Of a stretch of DNA of 64,000 nucleotides, positions 57,246 through 64,000 are shown one piece after another. Each line of letters opens with the position of its first letter. Position 1 is the first letter of the stretch. A model generated the notes under the pieces. It worked only from the letters and a program-made list of their open reading frames with translations. It was not told the origin of the DNA and searched no databases. This DNA comes from Brienomyrus brachyistius. Lineage: Eukaryota; Chordata; Actinopteri; Osteoglossiformes; Mormyridae. A program made the position numbers and the translations under genes. Location: contig NC_064551.1 of the NCBI RefSeq assembly GCF_023856365.1, positions 374,501-438,500 of the forward strand. Direction: 5' to 3'.

Positions 57246-60200
57246 ATGTGTGACACCAACACTCACACCGAGTGTAAAATCACTTAGGGCACTTAGTATC
57301 TTAGCTGATCTAATGTGACTGGACCTCCTGCCTCTGCCACCTTACTGTACGTAATCTGCTGCCGCCACACGATTCACCATTTGGGGGCCATGCTGTTTGC
57401 ATTAACATGACTTGCGTACATGGGAGTCAAGTGTCAAGTGTAACATGTGTCTCTTTTCTTTTGTAAGATTTTAAGGATTTACTAATTACTTGTAGTGCGA
57501 TAGATGAGCTGCAACAAAAGTAATAGGAGAAAAGTGTATATTTTTACGTCTTCAGTTAATTTGCATTTCTCCCGGCCATCCAGAATGTTCCGATAGCCAA
57601 ACATCTCACACCCCACTCCATTCCTCTCTTGTTTTGGACGGCGATTTAGGGTAAAGATGGCTACACATGACCAGTGTTCACTTCACATTACCATTGCGGA
57701 ATGTCTTCTGAACTTAGCGGAGCGCGAGCTGCTACTTGTCACTAGAGGTTGTGCATTTGCTGCCCTCTGGTGGCCAGACCTGGTATAGGTGCAACCTGCG
57801 GAATTACAAATTACATGTCAGAGAATTTAACAGGCTCTGCTACACTCTGAAAGTAAACAAGATAAAAGAAAAGAAAAACGAAACAATCTGACACATGAAA
57901 GGATAAAAATTGCATCAATAATTAAGCCTACTAGCATCTCAATCATAGCTGCACTTACTAGGAGAAAAAACCCTTAGTTTATATCTCTCTTAGGATCAAG
58001 CATTCGGTAGTGACTGTAGTTCGCGGAACATTTTCGTGAACAGACATTGTATTTGTTTAGCTACTTTATGATATACGTGTTTCAGTGACTGAGAGCACAG
58101 AAGACAAACCTTTAGATGAACTACAGCCATTTGCAGGACATGCATACATATATTTTCAGACAAATTAAGGTAATTGTAGGGCCACTGATTTATTGTAAAT
58201 CGATCACTGGCAAACGGGAAGCCAATGTAGGGAGTACGTTCAAATTCTATAAGCATAAAGCTCATGGTAGATCTGCAACCCGAGGGGGTACGAAGAAGCC
58301 ATTAATAACCACCTGGCTGCTGCCTTCAGATCATTCCAGCTATTGCCGATGCCCCGCCCCCCCAATATAGAGAACGTAGCTACACAGTCTGCAAATTTAA
58401 ATTTTGATAAAGTTTTTGATGAAATAAAATGGACGGTCAAAGACTTGTCCTGACGGTGAGAAGGTTAGCAATGTGCTGGTTCTGGATCTTTGACAAGCGA
58501 CCCCATGGCTTGACAAATTGGATCCAGTCAGCCATTCCATGCTCCGGGCTTATCAATTGCACTGGGAATGGAGAGGCGCCCCACACAGACGGGTCTTCCT
58601 GCTGTTGACATACAGAAGGGGGTGCCGTTTAACACTCACAGAAGGGGGTGCCGTTTAACACTCACAGAAGGGGGTGCCGTTTAACACAGCACTCAGACCC
58701 CCTATTGGTGCCCAGTGGAACATAACAGCACAGGCCAACCACAAGAACAAATACCTGCAGGGTTGGCGTTGCTGTGTGCTCCCAGTGTGTTACACTGTGG
58801 AACCGTGTATACGGGCAAACGGGGTTTATTAAAGGATATCAGGCGGACATGCAACGTTAATGACAGACCTGGGAAAACGCGGACTGAAATACACTGGACA
58901 AGCCGGAAACTACACCAAACAGCTGATCACAATCGGGAATAAACACAGGGTTAATGAGGTGGGCGTGGTCCACGAGAGGGCTGGACGGAGGGACGTGACA
59001 CAGTGCTGTATAACCTATTCAGATTGCATTCATTTACAGGACACTTCTTTCCACAGTGTTGTTGTGATAATCCTGTGCTAAAGTGGTAAACAATAAATAC
59101 TCTGATTTCCTGAAACAGTTTCCCATTGTTACAAAACATTTTTGTTCTATTATATTTGATTTTTAATTTACACAATGAAGCCTGTTTGGACTACAACAAT
59201 GTTTTTCATGTGTTTTATATACAAAACAAGTAAACATCTTCAGAACGTATATGCTGGTAGATATTGTGCTAATAAAATAATTACCAGTTGGTGGCAGTAG
59301 CGTGCTAAGGTAGACAGCACCTTACAAGTTACATTGCAATTCTGCTTTGAATAGTAGAAAATCTTCTCACACAGGTGTCATTTTGGTTGCGATTTGGTTG
59401 TTATTAATCCCCAAAAACACACAAAAAATACTGAATATAGTCCTGTATCGAGACAATAGTAATAAAACGGAATGGATGTGAATCTCACATCTGAGCAGAT
59501 CGCTCATGTCCATGTTCCAGTTTGCTGTCCAAAATGAGACTATAGCCATTTAGCACCAGCCTCGGAAATCACACACAATAAATGCTCAGTTTTGTTACTT
59601 TCACTAAGCAAATTAACGAAATGAGATGTGCATTTTTCACTTGGTAATGAGACACGTCTACCATTAACTTTCTGTTGTAAATTTTTAAATCCCATTTAGA
59701 GTGTGAAGTAACACCATTCATTTTGCAAGATGACAGAAAAACAAGTATAATCTGGTATCAATTTTTAAAGCATTTATAGAAAAAATATATGGATCAGACT
59801 TGCATTAAGTGAATAAACACAGATAGTTGACATTTTTTGTAATTGCACCTGTTACATTTCCGCTCTAATATCTACTCTAATGTCAGAGATTTAACCCCCT
59901 GTGTTCGGCTGCAGCCACACTAAGCCACCCTTCCGAGGACAAACCCTGCCCTACAGCTCAGCCCGCGGTTTGAATTTCAGCCATATCAATCCCTAACTGT
60001 GCCTGGGAAAATTAACTGGTTTTGTTCTGCTGCGGGAATGAAGGGGTTAATCGGCCAGGTCATCTTGGCTGCCGGGCGGAGAGCTTCTCTGGTGTCATAT
60101 CAGGCAGTGGCAGTACCCCTGAGTCCCCAAACTGGTGCCCACTGAGCTGACTGATGATTCACTACATAATACCATAAGGGTGAGAGTGTTCTCATCTGCT

Positions 60201-60330
60201 GTGGACAAGGGAGTTAAAACAAAATTGAAAGTAATTAATGCTGTAGACAAATGTAAAAAAATATATTAACTGAACATTCAAGCAATGGACATTGGAATGC
60301 TTCACTTCACTGACCCCATTTTGCTCTCCA
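57246..60330. other. intergenic, no gene recognised; possible regulatory stretches
   Basis: A 27-bp repeat starting ACAGAAGGGGGTGCCGTTTA occurs three times at 58611-58687. GCCCTCTGGTGG at 57762-57773 fits the CTCF core consensus. The part 59890-60130 is less AT-rich and even in texture (ATTAACTGGTTTTGTTCTGC, GGGGTTAATCGGCCAGGTCA), possibly conserved non-coding DNA. Short open frames lack domains. Confidence 0.4.
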
Positions 60331-60334
60331 TAGG

Positions 60335-60720
60335 GGGCAGTGTGTGGCTCAGTGGGCTAAGCCTGTGTACCTGTAACCAGAAGGTCAGCAGTTCAAACCC
60401 AGCCTCAGCACATCTGCAGGTGATTAAGCAAGGCCCTTAACTCCAGGTGGCTGCCTTCACAGGCAGCTTAGTCTACAAAGAGCAGGTTGGGGGAGGAGTA
60501 AAGACAATTTCCCCATGGGGATCAATAAAGTATCAGTTATTATTATTATTATTAGCTGGGGGGGTCACAGTGCAGGGTCAGCTAACATGCAGCAGCATCC
60601 CTGGAGCTGGGGGTTAAGGGCCTTGCTCAAGGGCCCACAGACATGTGACTGTTCTGCTGAGGCCAGTGCTTGAAGCGACAACCCTCTGATCATGGGCACA
60701 GAGACTTAGCCTGCTGGGTC
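60335..60720. mobile_element. tRNA-derived SINE and a second, inverted SINE fragment
   Basis: 60335-60560 reads GGGGGCAGTGTGTGGCTCAG ... CAGCAGTTCAAACCCAGCC (A and B boxes) and ends GGGATCAATAAAGTATC with a (TTA)n tail. 60595-60720 holds GGAGCTGGGGGTTAAGGGCC ... CATGTGACTGTTCTGCTGAG ... GGGCACAGAGACTTAGCC, the same fragment as at 21060-21190, apparently an inverted relative. Confidence 0.7.
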
Positions 60721-61125
60721 ACTCACCACCAATAGCCTGCTGAGTCACTCACCACCATTAGGCTGCTGGGTCACTCACCACCAATAGCCTGCTGGGTCAC
60801 TCACCACCATTAGGCTGCTGGGTCACTCACCACCAATAGGCTGCTGGGTCACTCACCACTAATAGGCTGCTGGGTCACTCACCACCATTAGGCTGCTGGG
60901 TCACTCACCACCAATAGGCTGCTGGATCACTCACCACCATTAGGCTGCTGGGTCACTCACCACCAATAGCCTGCTGGGTCACTCACCACCATTAGGCTGC
61001 TGGGTCACTCACCGCCAATAGACTGCTGGGTCACTCACCACCATTAGGCTGCTGGGTCACTCACCACCAATAGGCTGCTGGGTCACTCACCACCATTAGG
61101 CTGCTGGGTCACTCACCATCATTAT
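60708..61125. repeat. 26-bp minisatellite, about 16 copies, continuing a SINE end
   Basis: The unit is CTGCTGGGTCACTCACCACC plus AATAGG or ATTAGG. The first unit continues directly from the SINE sequence CACAGAGACTTAGC, and CTGCTGGGTCAC matches the expected SINE terminus (CCCACTGRGCCAC type). AATAGG and ATTAGG units largely alternate. Confidence 0.93.
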
Positions 61126-61900
61126 ATTCATTCGTAAACCCGTATCACCAGTACATCAGCTCTCTAAGATCTGAGCTATTCTGGGGGCCATATTACTTGT
61201 AAAAAGGTGTTTATCAGTTATTTTGAAAAACAATGATGTCATTTCTGCAAAAAGGGAGATCAATTCAATGTTTTTTCCAGTAATATTAAAGCAGTGAATT
61301 CATTTTGTTTTAAAAGGATGATTCATAATATTTGATCATGAAAAACTGGATGAACCCCCAAGCTTACAAGCAAGATATTAAAGAAAACAGAAAGTGACCT
61401 GAACGCATTTAGGTGTAAAAGGCAGGAATGTTACTCGGGATAAAGTCACTGAAGGCTTGAAAGAGAGGAAGGGTCGCCCCCTTTGACAGCTATTCGAACG
61501 ACAGGTATTTGCTCTTTAGGTTTGCAAAACTGAGAACCACACAGAAATATATTTGCTACACGTAATGTCTCCACCCCCCCCCCCCCCCATCCTGTCAGTG
61601 GCACGTTTCTCTGCCTCCTCACACAGCACGGCCAGGGAGTTCATAATGCACGAGTGCAGCTCTGTCTCTCTTTTGTTTGACGCGTCCTATCAGGTTTACG
61701 CAGCGCAGGAAGTACGCGCCGAGGGTGTGCTGCGCTATTTGTGGACGGCGGGCTGCCTGCTGAATGATGTCCAGTGGGCTTCCCAGAACCCTCACACTTC
61801 CTGTCTGTCACAGCGGCACATAACGAACTCCGCTTCCTGTTTCTCAGGCAGGCGAGGAAGGAGCAGAGGCCGGGTGTCCTAAACTGTCAGGGCACACTGC
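61126..61900. other. intergenic with a poly-C run at about 61572-61588
   Basis: A 109-codon plus frame from 61553 begins with an artefactual poly-Pro and has no recognisable domain. No other feature. Confidence 0.5.
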
Positions 61901-61914
61901 TGCCTGCGGTGGCG

Positions 61915-62155
61915 GCGGGGGGGTCAGGGAACCTCGCGGGGTCAGGGAATCTCGCGGGGTCAGGAACCTTGCGAGGTCAGGGAACCTCGCGGAGTCAGGA
62001 ACCTCACAGAGTCAGGGAACCTCACGGGGTCAGGAACCTCGCAGAGTCAGGGAACCTCGCAGAGTCAGGGAACCTCGCGGGGTCAGGAACCTCGCGGAGT
62101 CAGGGAACCTCGCGGGGTCAGGGAACCTTGCGGGGTCAGGAACCTCACGGAGGAA
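61915..62155. repeat. 17-18 bp minisatellite, about 14 copies
   Basis: Units of the form CGCGGGGTCAGGGAACCT with GAGTCAGG, GGTCAGGAACC and CACGG variants. CpG-rich on both strands. Confidence 0.93.
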
Positions 62156-62159
62156 CCTC

Positions 62160-62730
62160 GCTGCAGGTTCTTTGTGATGGTGAACTCCCTCTAAGGAACC
62201 ACGGTGCCTCTCAACTACTGACTACATATGAATGGGTTTAATATTCATATAATAAAATATCATATCAGCAAGCTATTGCTAAATATTTACATTTAATTCA
62301 TTTCTGATTCTCCTTTCATAGCTTCATAGCTTAATGACAAGAAAAAACTGTAAAAAGATTGTTGTTTGGTAAAGTATTTGGGTGGGATTTATTCTTAAAG
62401 TATTCGTAGATAAGATGTTTAACCTATAGATAACATATACAAGTGTGGAAAAGGAATGATTTCAAGCATTAAAGTCATCACCAAGTGTCGTGTGATGGTC
62501 CATCTTCTGCCATAACACCAGCCTCTGCGTCTGACATGGAAAATCCGTAATCTGTATGGAACTGAATGTGTTGATGGCCTCAGAGAGGGGTGTCATTTTA
62601 AAGCAGCAAATCTGGGAAAACTGCCACAATTTATTGCTACATCTGAATTTAATGGAAAACACAGGGAGTGACCTGTTTCATTGCTGACTATATGAGCATT
62701 TATTTGTACAGAATACTTGAAACTGGGCTT
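62160..62730. other. intergenic, nothing recognised
   Basis: AT-rich sequence with no coding or repeat signal that I can name. Confidence 0.5.
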
Positions 62731-62734
62731 GGTT

Positions 62735-63390
62735 GAACCTCGAATCCAGGAGGAACAATGTAGTTTCCATCCTTGTCGCGGAACATTGGACCAGCTCTTT
62801 AGGAGGGTTCATGGGAGTTTGCCTACCCAGTGGGGGGGGGGGGGGGGGGGCTTCAGGAGTATGGAGTACAGGGTCCATTGTTACAGGCCATCGGGTGTCT
62901 GTATAACTAGCATGAGAGTTTGGTCAGTAGTAAGTCAAACTTATTCCTGGTGGATGTTGGAGCTCAGCGTAGAGCTGCTGCTCCTCCGCATTGAAAGGAG
63001 CCAGCTGAGGTGGTTTGGGCATCTATCTTGGTGCTTCAGGCATGTCCAACCAGGAGAAGACTCTGAGGCACGCTGGAGAGAGTACAGGACGGTACAGGTG
63101 TATGGGAGTATGGTGGGTGTTGGACTCTGCCAGAGCTGCCCTTTATCACCGATTCTGTTCATAACTTTTATGGAAGAAGACCCTGGGGCAGAGCCAGAAC
63201 ACACCGGAGAGACTGTACCTCTCGGATGGCCTGGGAACGCCTTTGGATTCCCCCAGTGGAGCTGGAGAAGGTGGCTGGTGAGAGGGAGGTCTGAGCATCC
63301 CTGCTTAGACTGCTGCTCCTGTGACATGACCCCGGATAAGTGGGAGATGGGTGAATGGATGGATGGATGGATGGATGGATTCACTCTGCG
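62735..63390 (+). mobile_element. scrambled non-LTR retrotransposon remnant (Rex/RTE-like)
   Basis: Plus-strand frames hold pieces of one fish LINE ORF in the wrong order: IQEEQCSFHPCRGTLDQLF (early reverse transcriptase), then ELLLLRIERSQLRWFGHL (late ORF), then VGVGLCQSCPLSPILFITFM (motif B), then GETVPLGWPGNAFGFPQWSW (C-terminal end) and a GGATGG tail at 63356-63380. A G run of about 18 bases at about 62832-62850 sits at one joint. The 230-codon frame over it is therefore a chance mosaic, not a gene. Family name from memory. Confidence 0.7.
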
Positions 63391-64000
63391 TTTGGCTAAG
63401 CCTGTCTAAAGCTATAGGTGAATTTGTTGGACATTTTGTTGCTGAAAATACAAATAATAGATAAAGTTTATTTTTACAACTTTAACTGCTTTAAAAATGT
63501 AGGATTAATAATGATTTGTAATTGTTTTCATGTTAATATTTTGGAGTCGGTGGGAAGTCTTCATGAATGTTGATATAAGTAGCAGCAAAATCTGCTGCTT
63601 CCAGAACCTGACCCCGGATGCCCGGTGGATGATGGATGGACAGCATTTCTTAAATTAAACTATTATAGATTAACAACCCACAATCAGCTGAATAGGAGTA
63701 TAATTTAGTTGCCATGAGTCATTCCCATAATGCCTAATTCTCTCATCCAATCCAGAACCTGCTATAGGCATGGTCCTGCTCCATGGCCACACCCACTTCC
63801 AGATGGTTCCAATTTGTAGCCAATAACCATCCACATCTGAAGTCAACAATCCATTCATATGCTCATAATTATTATTTTTTTCTTTTTTTCCTCAGTCCTG
63901 GTGGTTTTATTATGCTCAGCCGTTGTAGGCGGGTCTTAGTCTTGGTATCTGGTTTGTGACTTTGCCCAGCATTTGCTAATTGCCTGCGACCTCTCCTTTG
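63391..64000. other. intergenic, nothing recognised
   Basis: AT-rich DNA. CCCCGGATGCCCGGTGGATG at about 63613 looks like another LINE tail fragment. Confidence 0.4.

Noticed and set aside
57600..57800. Short plus-strand frame starting ATGGCTACACATGACC as a first coding exon
   Set aside because: About 44 codons then a stop, no donor joined in frame and no recognisable family.
62717..63409. 230-codon plus-strand frame as a gene
   Set aside because: It consists of misordered LINE fragments, poly-Gly from a G run and a GGATGG tail.
28700..64000. Search for npc2, isca2 or ltbp2 exons expected further along the syntenic block
   Set aside because: No exon of these genes was recognised. In mammals npc2 lies well beyond syndig1l, so they probably lie outside the window.

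Overview
The window is vertebrate nuclear DNA, almost certainly from a ray-finned fish. Two spliced genes can be read exon by exon on the minus strand: the 5' part of abcd4 (lysosomal cobalamin ABC transporter) at 328-4070, and syndig1l (SynDIG1-like/capucin, a two-pass CD225-type membrane protein) at 13063-20924. Order and orientation match the human VSX2 / ABCD4 / VRTN / SYNDIG1L / NPC2 block as I remember it. No vrtn reading frame is visible between the two genes here. The rest is intron, intergenic DNA and repeats. There are no bacterial features, CRISPR arrays, tRNA or rRNA genes.

Layout. 1-4.3 kb: abcd4 exons 1-8; the gene runs off the left edge. 5.0-9.4 kb: a full-length hAT DNA transposon with an 8-bp target-site duplication and a five-exon transposase gene carrying one frameshift. 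9.4-13 kb: LINE/SINE and Tc1 relics. 13.0-21 kb: syndig1l, whose two coding introns hold five separate minisatellites and whose first coding exon carries a 28-bp tandem duplication that breaks the frame. 21.2-27.3 kb: a 6-kb G-rich, CpG-rich minisatellite. 27.7-28.7 kb: a 47-bp array amplified from a SINE. 28.7-34 kb: intergenic DNA with a Tc1 relic, a solo LTR and a SINE. 34-45 kb: six further tandem arrays, including a 2.4-kb GAT/GAG-type array and a 57-bp array, plus one stretch that looks like a conserved non-coding element. 45-64 kb: L2, L1/Tx1 and Rex/RTE-like LINE pieces, SINEs, MITEs and five more arrays; no recognised gene.

The dominant character of the window is tandem repetition. 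By the boundaries given here about 17 arrays with units of roughly 6 to 90 bp cover about 16 kb, a quarter of the window. Several visibly grew out of identifiable parents: SINE ends at 27.7 and 60.7 kb, another dispersed repeat at 52.5 kb, and the 3' end of a syndig1l coding exon at 15.8-16.1 kb. Most long open frames in the window are by-products of these arrays and are not genes. The most useful leads are the syndig1l frameshift, the repeat-seeded minisatellites, the duplicated micro-exons in the hAT transposase, and the 6-kb G-rich array just upstream of syndig1l.
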